Source: Zeugodacus cucurbitae (taxonomy: Eukaryota > Arthropoda > Insecta > Diptera > Tephritidae). Taken from it: a DNA stretch of 64,000 bases. Of this stretch, positions 38,301 to 50,155 are shown piece by piece (position 1 is the first letter of the stretch; every line of letters begins with the position of its first letter). Below the pieces are notes generated by a model, which saw nothing but the letters and a program-made list of their open reading frames with translations, ran no database searches and was not told the origin of the DNA. The position numbers were made by a program, and so were the translations under genes. Where the stretch lies: NCBI RefSeq assembly GCF_028554725.1, contig NC_071669.1, positions 50,237,501 through 50,301,500 on the forward strand, read 5' to 3'.

Positions 38301-41300
38301 GAAGACAAATGTTGCAATAAGTGTTAAGGAATTATTCGGGATCATTAAGGTCACAGCTGTGAGGCTAAACATCCTTCAGTATGCAAGTTGCCAATGTTGC
38401 ATGGAAGAAGACGAAATTGAAACATCTAGACACTTTCTCCTTCATTGTCCAGCTGTTACTGACTGAAGGCTGAAACATCTCGTCAATACTAGTTTCGGAC
38501 AACCAGATGAACCGCTCGTTTAAATATTAACCACTTAAACAAAATTTGTAAGAGGCACAAAGCGCTTTGTCGACGCCTTAGGATCTGTGGTATTCACATT
38601 TAGGAGTTGGCGGAATCACAAAGGACTGGTGATTTTAGCCATCAAAGTGGGATAGAGTGGATCAGTTCATTAAGCTAACCAAACCTAAGATCATCTAATG
38701 GTGGGTTTCGAAAACTAGCATCGGAAAAAGAAATTTAAGTTCCCACGACAGACAGTTCTATATTACTTGCATTGACTCCGAGTGAAAAATGTTTAGGTTA
38801 GGTGGTTAGTATCATATATAACACCAATAGTATATCGAAGACAAGTCTGGATATTTTGAAATTTGACTTCATAGAACAGACTCTACACTCTCGGCATGCA
38901 CCCAGCCTTGTCATATCAGATTAAAGTCGGTACATCAGAAGTACACACGCGTAATCAATTGAATGAGCTCAACCAAACTGTATCGAGAAGAAAAGATAAA
39001 TCCAAGAGATGGATTACCGGTTTGAATACTAAGACCTTTGATTTGTATAATACATGAAGACATATAGAGGGTTCTATCAACCAAAATGCTCTCTTGGAAA
39101 ACGTTGACTTGGAACTTTCGGGTGAAAGTACTATAGTATCTTACAGCGAAGACGTTTTCGAGTATTATCACAGTCGAGTAACTAGTAGTTCGCCCTTCTA
39201 AATCACACACCTGTACTCGGATAACTATGTAACTATTAAGTAATATTTAATAAAAGCCTAAAGACACGCATATAAAGACGCAAAGTGAAGATGTTGCAAG
39301 TACTCATGTGAGTATGTACGAGTATGTGGTCGAAGTATACGAGTTTGTGACAACGTCATGCCAAGCAGACGATGCCATTGAAAATTGGTCAACCAACTGT
39401 AACGCATTGGGCAAGGCTTCCCATTGACCAGACGCAACTCGCGCATACTATGCGTGCGGCATGAATTGTGCGCTATTGTTGTTGTGGGTATTTATTAATT
39501 TCTTACAATTTTACGAGCTATGTACCGCAATTATTGCTATGAGTAAGTCAGAATTTGCGGTTGCCATTGTATATATTGTATGTATGTATGACACACATTT
39601 GATTCAATTGCTAAATTCACCGCTTTTAACGCTTGTTTGCATGTCACCAGCCAGAAAGCGCAGGAAATGTGAGTCAAGCTGCCTACAAGTAACTTGCAAT
39701 TATTTACGGATATACTTGAGAGGAGTTGTGAAGTTGTGATTGCACAAAATAATCAGTTCTTAGCTTTGGAATTAATGCGAAGCTTCATTGCAACGTTCTT
39801 TTATCAAGTCACTGTACGTCATTGAGTGTGTGGGAATATGTTTGAACATTAGGGTGGTTCTTAAAAAATCTAAAAATTCGTTATTATCTCTACAACGTTT
39901 ATACAAACATTACTGACATCTAATATAACTTTACGGCTGCATTTCAGAATATTACGATGTGCCGGATTGTATTATTTATACTGATCTAATTGTTGTTTCT
40001 ATGGATATTTCTGAATAATATATTTTAGTGAGGAGGATGGGGGATGTTGTCATATGTAGAAGTTCACGTAAGTGAGGAAAGTTTCTGATTGCCATTCACT
40101 TGGGAGTGGCCAGTAAATATTCTGTTGCATATGTTTGACTCAAGCAGCTCACGACTTCCGGTTTTAGCCCAAGTATCCCATGGGTAGCCAACATACATCC
40201 GTTTGGAGGCGAGCAATAGTGAGAAGGCGAAGCCCCCATATGCGGTTGCGCGTAGGGTTTGGGACCAACCACATAAAAAAAATTTCCCCAATGGAAAACC
40301 AAACAGAGCCTCGGATGAGATTACCCACTTTGGATGACAACCCCTGCAAACGTTTTAAGCATCACGATTTGAGAGCATGCCCCTGGAATATCCGAACCCT
40401 TAATTGGAAAGGTGCCTATGCCCAGCTAGTTGATGTCCACATACAACTAAAGGCTGACACCAGCGCCATCCAAGAAGTGCGATGGACGGGACAAGGACGG
40501 AAGACGGTGGGTCCTTGTGACATCTACTACAGCGGCCATATAAAGGAGCGCAAATTTGGTGTTGGATTTGTGGTGGGAGAGAGACTCCGTCGTCGAGTCC
40601 TGGCATTCACCCCGGTAGATGAACGTCCACAATCCGCAACAAGGCGAGGTTCTTCAACATCGCTGAATTGCGCCCACGCTCCAACGGAAGAGAAGGACGA
40701 CCAAAGATGTTTTCTGTGAGCTTATATTAGAACGAAGTAAAATTGAGACACCCTAATGTTTTTGTGAGTTTAAAGAGGGCATTTAAGTTATCGGCTGGTC
40801 CACTCTGCTTTAACCGTTTGCACAAAGTTCTAAAAAATATTATAAGTTCAGAAAAGCGGGTATAAAAATTTATACTTACAATTGTGGACCACCCTAACGC
40901 AATTGCATTCCATTAATATGATCACCAAACGATTTAAAAATAGAGTAGAGTTTATCTTAATGAACTCAGAACTCACTAAGCATTTCTTCGTGGCGTCCGA
41001 AAACATTTGTTTTCATTAGCCGCCTCGGTCAGTAAACTCTGAATGAAACCCAAAATTAAATGTCAACACTTTTGCCAACAGTTTAATGGATACTCTTATA
41101 TAAATATTTACATTAATTTAATGGGTATATTAGTATCCTCATTCTAGTTTAATCTGAATAAAAAAATCTAATTTTGGGAATTTTTTTAGCACTTTTAAAA
41201 GCCATAACATTCAGCACTGACCTTGCACAGTATTATGATTTTTATGGTTTTTCATTTGGGTATTAAAAATCAGAAATTGTTGTTGCTGTGGAATCGCTTT

Positions 41301-44300
41301 TGTGCGTTGGAGCGTAGAGTATTCGGCAAGTGTTGGCTTTCCACAACTAAAATTGGCGCTCTTTTATCGTCTAGTCATCAGCAACACTCTGGTTTTGAAG
41401 GCCAAATTCGTGAGAACAAAACTGCTTCCGTTGGACAGCAACAAATGATGGTCGGTGTGAGTGGGTCCACAGAGCACAGAGTGTGGTTTCAACATTGCAA
41501 CTAATTTATTTTCATTTCATTTAGGGAATTTAAATTTAAATATATTAACGGGGTTTTTCAACTGTTTTGCTTGCTGGTACTTGTGATGGTAATGCAAGTG
41601 TTGATGATCCCGATTTATATTTTTTAAACTCGGAAATCGCGAATTTTTCAAAAGGTTTCTTTAAATATTTCTTTCGTTGTTTTATTATTAAATAATACAA
41701 AAGAAAAAGAATATCAATAATACAATTTCGCATTTGAAACATACGGAATTTCCTTTAAAAGTGCAATGGAAGCAACTCGAATGGAATTGTAGCTTACAGT
41801 GGAGACTGACGTGGAGGATACTAAAGGGTGATCCATTTCCAGATTCTTTTTTTAAAGAAAAAAACACAAATTTAAAGGGGAATGTATATTATGATTCTTT
41901 GGTATTTATTTAAGATTATCTCTTTCAAATGTTGGCCGCGGCTACGTCTCAGATGATCCATCCGTTGAGTCCAATTTTCGATGACTCGTTCCAACTTTTC
42001 GACTGACAACTGGCGAGTGACACTCGTTTCGAAGCGGGATTGCCCGCACAGACTTCAGACTTTAAATATCCCCAAAAGAAAAAGTCTAACATTGTGATAT
42101 TACACCACTTTGGTGGCCAATCGAACGGCCCAAAGCATGAAATTATCTGATCACAAGTGTTCTCTCAATAAATCCATTGATTTATGCGATGTGTGGGAAG
42201 TGGCGTCATCTTGCTCAAACCAAATGTCGGCGAGATCACGAACTTCAATTTCAGGCATCAAATAGTCGGTTATCATGGCGCGATAAAGGTCGCCATTGAC
42301 GGTTACGTTCTCACCGGCATCGTTTTTGAAGAAATATGGACCGATGATTTCACCGGCCCACTAAGCACACCAAACCGTTGTTTTTTTTGGATGAAAAGGC
42401 CGCTCTTGAACCTTCTTCAAGTTGCTCTACGTCCCAAATTTAGCTTGTTTATATAACCTTTGAGCCAGAAAAGGGCCTCATCGCTGAACAGAATTTGGCT
42501 CGAAAACGTCGGATCTTCTTAGAACTTTTCAAGAGCCCATAAAGCGAAGCAATGTTGCTGGGGAAGGTCGAGCGGCTTAAGTTCTTGGACAAGCTGTATT
42601 TTGTACGCTTTCAATTTAAGATCTTGGCGTAAAATGCGCCACGTCTTTTCACACATCACCCGAGTTGCTGCGTTTTGACTATTTCCTCTGAGCTACGGTT
42701 GATATATTTTCCTCACTGCGTAGTACGCTCAGTGGCCGATTATGTTGACCATAAGCTAAACAATACTGAACAAAAATAACATGGCAGCATGACACGACTC
42801 ACGCGTGATATTTCAAAAAAAAGACTATTGAAAAAAGTACATCTACTTGGATCACGCGTTAAATAAGTTCCTTGTTTTAGTTTGGTATGACCAAAAATAT
42901 TGTAATTAACTGTTTTAAAGTTGGTCTGCAGGCATGGAGAAGATGTTCTGGTAGTTCTTCCAAGTTTTTACATTTTTCGAAAAAAAAAACCCGAAGAAAT
43001 CAAGCGACTAAAGAAGTAATCCAGAAATTTCGGGATTCAGTAAGGTTGATTTCAGTAGTTCACCGGATAAGTTTTTGATTAAATCACATTTACATTCTAA
43101 TTTAAATACTTAAAAAATATCCCGAAGATATCAAAACAAATAATCCCGAAATTTCGGGACCGAATTTTATTAAAATAATTAATTAATCGACCACACGCCG
43201 AGAGTAAATGTATAATTTAGCCAATTATTTGAAATCAAAGTACAAATATTGTTTTCAAAGCGCCTTTATCTCAAACCAAACGGTATAATCAACACCATTT
43301 ACGAAAGTTCAAAAACAAAATGCATTATTGTTTTTATTGTATGTTATGCCAGAACACCCGATTGTAAATAAATTGAAAACAGACAATTTTGGGAGAAATT
43401 TGCATTTCGCAGCTATTTCATATGCTGCACACGCAACAACACGAGAATAACAACAACAACAAATTTTGGCAAAAATGCAAATACACCCACACATACATAC
43501 ATACAAATTTGGTGCTTGTAGAAATGTGTACGCGGTGCCAAAGACGTTTTCCAAAGCGTTAAATCGCTAAATCTTCGAATGATAAAAATGATTTATTTGA
43601 ACATTTATTGGGCATCAAATGAGCGCTGATTAATGACAGTCTAATGCCAGTGACCAACGAACGATGTCAATTGCTGGCTGCAATGCGACGGCACACATAT
43701 GTACACCCAACCACACCTGAAGACCCATACAATCGCTGCGTGGTTGCTTGAAAGATGCCTGTCGTCGATAATGCGATCAATGCAATGCTGAGATCGTTGA
43801 TAAGAGAAGAAGTGGATTAAAGTGACACTTGTATTTATTTATAATTTGGGACTTTGGGTGGTTTACTGAAACACACAACAACAATGAAGGTACAAAGCCA
43901 CAGCGGAACGTGTCGCCATAAAGACTCTAATGAGTAATGCAATTTTGGCTTACCATAACTGAATTTCCGCTTAAATGAGTGATTGATTCCGAGTTAAATA
44001 CGATTTTTAGAATTAATAATACTTCACTTTCTTTGCCATTCCGTGTTTATGCTTGCGGTTTCTCTTACAAAATATTCTATAAAAGCTCTCCAATTTGACA
44101 ACATTTCCCGATATTTATTTGAATAAATATACTCATTAATGTTTACACTGAATTCGGTTTTATGGTCACAATCCCTGCCTGACCACCCTTCTTAGTCTGC
44201 AGTCTGCTAGACTACGCGGCTTTCACTTTTGCCTTCCCACCCGAGAACTCAACAAGCGCCGTCATAATATTTTTATGCACTTGCGGTCAGTAGAGTCAGC

Positions 44301-47300
44301 ATTAACGTCATTATTTTCAATATCATCATCACAAAATTCATCATCATCACCACTTGTATTGTGAATGTATGAGTTTTTCAATTTAATTTCAAAATGTTTT
44401 CGACTCTTGTGCCGTAATTGCCGTGTTCATGATGACGCTACAGTTGAACGCTCGCCGTGTTGCGATTTTTTATTTAAGTAGCGTGTGTCCAACTCATGCC
44501 AGATTACTCTAGCGACAACCACCGACGCGTTCAAAACGCATCATAACGCGGAAAAAGAAATATTCTGTATTTTTGGCACAGTTTTTTCTCCAAACAAAAG
44601 TGTTGAAATACAATTTTGATTATAAAAATAAAAACAAAAACAATTTGGTGAGTGGACGGACGTAATATTTCCAACAACAATTGTGTGCAGAGAGTGTTAT
44701 TTGCAAGAGCGAATTTGAAACTAGGAATCAAATAGTAATGGTCAATTAAAAATTAATAAAATTGCAAGGCTGAATAACGTTAAATTTTTATGTGTTTTCT
44801 AATAGCGCTACATACGTATAAAATCTCATGTTATTACAGATTTTTCGAAAAATTATAAAACCGATTTTTTGTGAAAATTTTAGAAATTTCAAAAAATTAT
44901 AAAAATGAATTTTGAAAAAAATTTTGAAATTTTGAAAAACTACAAAATTTTGAAAGATGCAAAATTTTCGAAAGTTTTGTGAACCGGATTTACACAAAAA
45001 AGCGAATAATGGTAATTCAGCAAAAGGCTTTTGTAACAGTGCATTTAATTGTCAAACAAAGATTCGAAACTTAAAATGTCCTCTGTGTTACTGTTATAGA
45101 AAGGTCCTAACCGCTAAAAGAGCTACTCAAAATAACAGCTCAAGTGCCACTTAAGATGTTCGAATACCAAATCATCCTTGAAACAAAGTCAAAACGGTAA
45201 AAGCGGTTGGCTGTTGAGCTAGCTGATTCTCTCCCTCTCTATCACATACGAAAGATTAGATCCCTACTCTGGATCACTGAAAATCCTTAACTCTTGTTCA
45301 TATTCAACTTAAGTTCTTTCGGTACCTCAGTGTTCCGCACACCTAAATAAGAGCAACCGAATATCAAAGCATTTTTGAGAACTTGGAACTAGAGTATAAT
45401 ATTATTGATGAAAATCCTTTGGACTGTTCTATTGTTCTAAAAAGTTGGTTCAAAAGTTTGAATTATGTGAAAAATTTCAAAGGATCGTATTATGGAATCC
45501 GGGCTTCCTCGGTCCATCACTTATTTATAATAAAAACCGATGGAAAAACACTTCCTCGTACAGGTCTATTGAAACTTTCAGATCAACTTGAGAATTGAAT
45601 TAGGGTTCGAAAGAGTTAGGTTTGTGCTTTAGATCTCAAAAATATTCAACTTATTGGAACACAAGTTGACAGCACTTATAGTGTTCTAAGTAATATCTCT
45701 TAAAAAAAAAGAAGATCTCCATCTCCAAAACAGTTTTAGTGATATTTTGATTAAAATACCCCAAAATGATCCTTACATCGACTCCAACAAAGCAGTTTTA
45801 AAACTTTGTTCCAAAAAATAAAAAAGAGTCCTTGTAGAATGGCTTTAGAAAACCCTGAAACTCATGGAGTATTTTCCAAAACCGTTGTTAATAAATTATT
45901 CGGTAAAAAGTCTCTTCTATAGCGATCCTCTATTTTCAAAAATTACTATTTTTACTCCATATTGAACAACAAATTTCTTCCATTTCAGACCCAACACAAT
46001 GCATAAAGAGCAAGTTATATTGATTATCTCCGCCGCATTAATATGTGTCGCGTTTGCTGAGCGCGAAGATGACCGTTGGGTGTGGACCCGACGAAGCAAC
46101 GACAAGTATCAACCGCGCCCATTCCATGACAGCTCAGCCAAATATCAGGGCGAAACTTTAATCCGCAATGCGCGAGCGCGTAATCGTGAGCCAACGACGC
46201 GCAAACCGCTACCAGGACATCCACCAAACGATGAAATCGAAGACTATGACGATGATGTAAATACGAATGTGGCAACACGAAATTACCCATACCCACCCTT
46301 CGGCGGTCAACTCTTTGGTACAAACTACCCCTACCCGAATATTGGCGGTGGCTTTGGTGGTGCTACAGGTAATGGGAATGGTATTTTAGTCGGGCCTGGT
46401 GGACCGACAGGCGTAATTGGACGTCCGCAACCAGCATATCCGGGTGGTTACAACGGTCAGCCGGGTGTAGGCTTTCCCGCACAACCAGGCGTATTCGGTG
46501 GTGGTAATGCTTTAGGGGCGGGTGGACAGTTCGGACAAGCGGGCGCCGGTGCCTATGCAGGCATCGATGCTGGTCTAACTCCTGGGTTTGGTGGACAGTT
46601 CGGCGGTGTCGGTCAATTTGCCGGTGGACAAGCTGGGCAATATCCTGTTGGCGGTCAATACCCAATTGGCGGACAGTATCCGGGTGGTGCACAATATCCT
46701 GGCGCTCAATTTCAGGGTAATCAGTTTCCATCAGCGCAATATCCTGGCGCTGGCGGTCCACAGTACACTGAAGGTTACGGACTTGCCTCAGCTGGTTACC
46801 CAGGTTACTTACAATACAATGCTGGTAGTCCCTTTGGTTATGGAAATGCTTTTAACGATGGTAAAAGTGCGAATCGAAAACTACAAGTTGAGGGTAAGAA
46901 TGTGGAGATAGTCGAAAGTAGTAGACTGAGCCAACAACAAGTGGATGACAAGATCAATAAGGGGCTCACAAATGTGCAGCATTAATGGAGTATTTCAAAT
47001 TGAAAGTTGTAAAATAATTTATTTTAATATTTTTGTAGCTTTAATTGTTTGTAGCTTTAAAATAAAAATGTTGAACATTTTCTGAAATTTAGTCGCCATT
47101 CAATTACTCACCTATAGTTGTGATAACGATGATCGAGTAAAACAGTGAACCCGCAAAGGTCCATTGCGACTTCGTAACGTCCTCATCACCATCCCAACCA
47201 TTCGTTTTTATGGCCGTCACTATTTGTGTTTCGAAACTGGCCAAATCCTTCTTTACATTGGCTATCCAAACAGTTTCGGATAGCACTGTAGCATTGTCGG

Positions 47301-47715
47301 AGAAACGCCAAATTTTATCGGTCAAATTGAGACGCAGATTTTGTATATCTTTTTTAACCTGAAAATTGGAATATTTTGGAATTCATATTTGAAAAATAAT
47401 ATTCGAAAATAATTAAATCCTTTTTATAAAACAAAATGTAGAGAGTCCAATAGGATTTCGAAGATGCTCTTATACATTGGTCTAAATTCGCTGACCAAAC
47501 CTCAAACTCACTTCGATTTCGTGTGGTTTTTCCAGATGTTGAAACAAATATGCGCCTCCAACACAATATGAGACCACCATCAGCACGAGAATCACGTGCG
47601 AGACCACGCAGGAAATTACTTTCCATGAGAAACAAATTGCCGTTATACATTTTCCGCGCGTCGGTTTTTGGTCCAACATATGCGGCGGTAAGGATTGTGC
47701 ACGCCGAGTCGACAT
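35328..47715 (-). CDS. Two-pore-domain (TWiK-type) potassium channel with long M2-M3 loop
   Basis: Six coding exons join in frame on the minus strand: 47715-47512, 47358-47112, 38139-38013, 37945-36714, 36652-36368 and 35524-35328, giving 763 aa. M1 spans roughly 31-58. The M1-P1 cap loop carries two N-glycosylation sequons (NLT, NAT). P1 has TTIGYGHISP and M2 follows (IPLMLLCLSNIGDVMA). A hydrophilic loop of about 450 residues comes next, then M3 from about 655, P2 with TTIGFGDFVP (about 696-705), M4 and a short acidic tail ending KDEEDDD. Both filters are intact, so a K+-selective leak channel dimer at the plasma membrane is expected. The codon for the first filter glycine is split by the 9-kb intron 2 (47111-38140), and the P2 filter glycine codon is split in the same way. 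Intron 2 holds a nested gene and transposons. I do not assign a fly symbol because several K2P paralogues exist. Confidence 0.93.
35688..36132. repeat. 43-bp minisatellite carrying AGGTCA inverted repeats
   Basis: Units of about 43 bp read AAAATGTAAACAAACCCCTG, then TCAAAGGTCATTGACCTCCA, then CCC. The palindrome AGGTCATTGACCT is perfect at 35906-35918, 35991-36003 and 36077-36089, and nearly so at 36034-36046 (last pair TT). Degenerate copies lie near 35835, 35865 and 35949. The array is bounded by a 25-bp inverted repeat (35688-35712 versus 36108-36132, 22 of 25 matching; GACACCTCAAAA at the tip). It lies in intron 5 of the potassium channel gene. IR-1 of AGGTCA is the known optimal type of site for EcR/USP and related receptors; function here is inferred. 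Confidence 0.8.
38224..38700 (+). mobile_element. LINE 3' fragment, RNase H-type family
   Basis: The frame reads ILQYASCQCCMEEDEIETSRHFLLHCPAVTD and is then interrupted. The CQCC...H...C segment parallels CQSCLEEGEEESSKHFVLQC in the LINE at 4518-5795, so it is a diverged relative. It lies about 85 bp beyond exon 3 of the channel gene, inside intron 2. Its right end is approximate. Confidence 0.65.
39849..40897. mobile_element. DNA transposon-like element with 12-bp TIRs, hosting a LINE piece
   Basis: TTAGGGTGGTTC at 39849-39860 and GGACCACCCTAA at 40886-40897 are inverted repeats with one mismatch. Between them lie about 190 bp of AT-rich sequence, a LINE 5' fragment and about 170 bp more. 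No transposase is visible. The TIR assignment rests only on these ends, so the pairing could be fortuitous. Confidence 0.5.
40030..40720 (+). mobile_element. RTE-like LINE 5' region with AP endonuclease remnant
   Basis: The left ~270 bases are the forward version of the inverted segment at 5834-6105. An open frame then runs from 40293 through the N-terminus of an apurinic-type endonuclease: ACPWNIRTLNW, then QLVDVHIQLKADTSAIQEVRWTG, with the expected N and QE residues, and VGFVVGERLRRRVLAF. A frameshift near 40620 breaks it, although APTEEKDD downstream is still recognisable. The RT portion is absent. It gives the missing 5' half of the family whose 3' half is at 6105-8230. Confidence 0.8.
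41824..42862 (-). mobile_element. Degraded mariner-superfamily transposon
   Basis: The ends are inverted: AGGGTGATCCA near 41825 and TGGATCACGCGTT near 42850, followed inward by a GTACTTTTTTCAATAGTC-type border on the minus strand. The minus strand encodes the DDE part of a transposase in pieces: GLINKLN-like text, HPKK, TVWCAxWAGEIIGPYFF, NDAGENVTVNGDLYRAMITD, then LADIWFEQDDATSH (family form QQDGAT). Stops and frameshifts are frequent. It sits in intron 2 of the potassium channel gene, in the same orientation as the channel. Confidence 0.8.
42863..45975. other. Intronic DNA between transposon and nested gene
   Basis: No gene is recognised. CCCGAAATTTCGGG (43145-43158) is a perfect 14-bp palindrome with related half-copies nearby. 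A TTTTGAAA-rich, low-complexity stretch lies at 44835-44985. The 5' untranslated exon of the nested gene should be somewhere here, since its coding exon begins just after an acceptor (TTCCATTTCAG, ending at 45988). Confidence 0.45.
45999..46985 (+). CDS. Secreted Gly/Gln/Tyr/Pro-rich repeat protein (nested gene)
   Basis: A single coding exon of 328 aa. Residues 1-20 are a signal peptide (hydrophobic core VILIISAALICVAFA, then EREDD). A basic and acidic linker follows (to about residue 85, with EDYDDDVN), then about 190 residues of low-complexity repeat built from GGQYP/GGQFG/PGG units with regularly spaced tyrosines, then a charged C-terminus (RKLQVEGKNVEIVESSRL, DDKINKGL). There are no cysteines in the repeat. 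The composition suggests an extracellular matrix, cuticle or secretion protein; I do not recognise the family. A splice acceptor 10 bp before the ATG implies an upstream 5'UTR exon. It lies wholly inside intron 2 of the channel gene on the opposite strand, and its stop is only 126 bp from channel exon 2. It could be an unnamed insect GYR/YLP-like protein. Confidence 0.85.
   Translation: MHKEQVILIISAALICVAFAEREDDRWVWTRRSNDKYQPRPFHDSSAKYQGETLIRNARARNREPTTRKPLPGHPPNDEIEDYDDDVNTNVATRNYPYPPFGGQLFGTNYPYPNIGGGFGGATGNGNGILVGPGGPTGVIGRPQPAYPGGYNGQPGVGFPAQPGVFGGGNALGAGGQFGQAGAGAYAGIDAGLTPGFGGQFGGVGQFAGGQAGQYPVGGQYPIGGQYPGGAQYPGAQFQGNQFPSAQYPGAGGPQYTEGYGLASAGYPGYLQYNAGSPFGYGNAFNDGKSANRKLQVEGKNVEIVESSRLSQQQVDDKINKGLTNVQH
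47061..47066 (+). terminator. Poly(A) signal of the nested secreted-protein gene
   Basis: AATAAA 75 bp after the stop codon and about 46 bp before the antisense exon 2 of the channel gene, so the transcript probably ends just short of, or slightly overlaps, that exon. Confidence 0.6.
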
Positions 47716-48916
47716 GTCTATTTATTTCCTCGCTTTTACACTTTTTTATTAACTTGTGCTTTGGATTGATTATATATTAAGCAATCGCATATTCACTACA
47801 AATCGTAACTAACGGTTGTTTTCTAAAACAATAGTATTTACATACATAAATCTGTATGCACATAGGCTTTGTTGCTATATACTAAGAAACATGCAATCTG
47901 TTTTTGAAATTCACGCTGTGCAACTAGCTTTTATCATCTCAAGCAGCGAGCAGATTAACTCAAAATACAGCATACAGCGCACCCACACACACACACGCAC
48001 AGATTTGGAGAGTAAATTTTTTTTTTTTTTGTTTATTTTAAAATCTTACACACTACTTGTTGCTACATTTGTTTGAATATTTCTGGTGAGATGGGAACTA
48101 GTAGTGTCTGCCGTTAATGAGACACAAAGGAACCGACACAAGCGCGCGCACACACATCGAGTTGTTGAAGATATTCTATGGATACACACACGCAATGTCG
48201 AATATTGCTATTAAAGACTTGAGAAAAATTTTGGAAAATTAATTTTACTTTTCTCTTCACTGTCTTTAACACTTTTTAAATAAAATTAATAATTAATTTT
48301 TACACAAATTATTTTTTAAATTTCAAGCACTAACATTTTAATTTTATTTTTTCATATTTAAACACCAATTCAACGATTAAGTACCGAAAAAGCACTTTCA
48401 GCGATTTTTCAACCGAACCCAACGTGTACTCAGCGCATACTAAATAGGCCACCGCACATTTTGGAATACTCACGGCGATTTTCGGCTATGCGCTAAGTAA
48501 AATAAACAACACAAGATTTTAAAACAAAACAGCGGCAATTTTTATTTCAGTTCGAACTGATGCGGTATACCTTTAGATTGGCTTATCTCATTATTTTGCG
48601 CACAGTTATAATCAGAAAATCACAAATATTGAAAAATTAGCGAACTAAGTTCATTTAATTTAATTTAATTTACAATCAACAGACGGTTTACATTAATTTG
48701 AGTTCAGGAAAGTAAAAGCAATAATTGGTTGCAACATGTTGCTGTCGCACTTGTTTGTGATTTTCCACAGCTTCACATTTCCATAAAAGAAAAAAAAAAA
48801 TAATATTACCAAAATGCAGTTAGGTATCTACTAATTGTGTTGATAGTCAACGGTGAAATATTGTATTTCAAAATGCATCGTTGTTCAGGGGGGGGGATAT
48901 AATGTAATGCTTCGGC
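47716..48916. other. 5' flank of the channel gene and 3' flank of Mtch
   Basis: No coding sequence. It contains a (CA)n run at 47980-47998, T-rich tracts and a G9 run near 48889. The promoter and any 5'UTR exons of the potassium channel should be here or beyond. Confidence 0.45.
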
Positions 48917-50155
48917 TTATTGGTATTTTGCAATCGTTGGTAGAGGCGCAAATTCAGCGCGGCGTCCAGCATTAACAAGCTTTGATGAGCCACCAACAGA
49001 ACTGCAAATAAAATTTTAATTAATTAATAAATTATCATATATATATATATATATATTAAACTCACCGCCAAAACAATGATGTGCCACGCTTAAGTTCACC
49101 ACGCGCTTGCAAGTCATTCCAACAATCGACCCAGTTGTTGTATTCAGGCATCACTGGTGGGCGGCCAGCCATTAAACGTGAACCTGTCACAGACATGCAT
49201 GTAGAAACCACTTGGAACGGATACAAAATGCTTGAAAATGCAAACTACATTCGAAAAATTAGCATACTTATATGAAATGCAATGCAAATGTGTATGATTA
49301 TACGTACTTGTACGAATCCGGCATTATACTGTCTGCCAATTTTGTCTTTGATAACATATTTGTTAAGCACAAACACCGTGGTGCTTGTGAGCACCAGACA
49401 GACTACATCACAAAGCAGTTTGGGAACTAAACCGGAGAAAAAGCCTAAAACACCTTCAGTTTTATAGATTTCTTTAATGGAACCAAATATTGATTGATAA
49501 AGCGTTTCTCGGCCGATAAATTGTGCCATCATACGTAGCGAAATTACATGAAACGGATGTGAGACAATAATGCCTGATACGCTAAGCACAACATCACGCT
49601 TGAGGTTCACTTTAAATTGTACGTAACTGCAAGTGCAAAAATTACATTAAATATACATTTTTGTGTTATATGTATGTAACTTACAGTTCTTCATCGGTGA
49701 GGTCATTGTCGTCCTTATCCTTATCATCGATTGCTGGCAGTCCCACCCTATCAGCAATTTTCTCACTGAAAATCATGCTCACAATGGATCCTACCAATTT
49801 GGGCGCAAGACCACGATAACAACCATAGAAACCATCCATTTTCCTGATGTAACCAGCTTTAGGAAAGAAGTAAACATATACATTATGACGCAAATCAGTC
49901 ATATGTCATTTAGTAAATTGCACACTAACCGTATTGGAAGATATTGGGCAACACCATAATTGGCTTGCCCAAAAGCGATGTGCCAGGACGTGCCGGTATG
50001 GGTTCATAGCCCAACTGGATAAGCACCTTTGAATATTCAAATGGATGTAGTGCAGCGCTAACTGCCAGTCGCATACCAAAACGTATCCATTCATTCACTT
50101 CTTTATTTTCGTCATTGTCATTTATGTTCACAAAAGTTGGATCCAATGCCGCCAT
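48917..50155 (-). CDS. Mtch: Mitochondrial carrier homologue (MTCH1/2, SLC25-like outer membrane protein)
   Basis: Five exons join in frame on the minus strand: 50155-49930, 49856-49685, 49626-49308, 49244-49066 and 49001-48917, giving 326 aa. The N-terminus carries a carrier-like first repeat (GMRLAVSAALHPFEYSKVLIQLGYEP), then GFYGCYRGLAPKLVGSIVSM, VSHPFHVISLRMMAQFIG, LGFFSGLVPKLLCDV, then LYPFQVVSTCMSVTGSRL and AGRPPVMPEYNNWVDCW. These are the degenerate Px(D/E)xx(K/R) carrier motifs typical of the MTCH branch, which lacks a full transport signature. In vertebrates MTCH2 acts in the outer mitochondrial membrane in apoptosis control and tail-anchored protein insertion. Exon 4 was placed by its AG acceptor at 49245-49246 because an alternative acceptor nearer the GSRL codons would drop the conserved VSTCM block. 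Confidence 0.93.

Noticed and set aside
46024..46911. Antisense and alternate-frame ORFs within the secreted-protein gene
   Set aside because: By-products of its repetitive codons. Only the frame at 45999 has a signal peptide and a sensible repeat.
49201..49244. Alternative acceptor at about 49188 for Mtch exon 4
   Set aside because: It would keep the frame only with a different donor and would delete LYPFQVVSTCMSV, which matches the conserved MTCH block.
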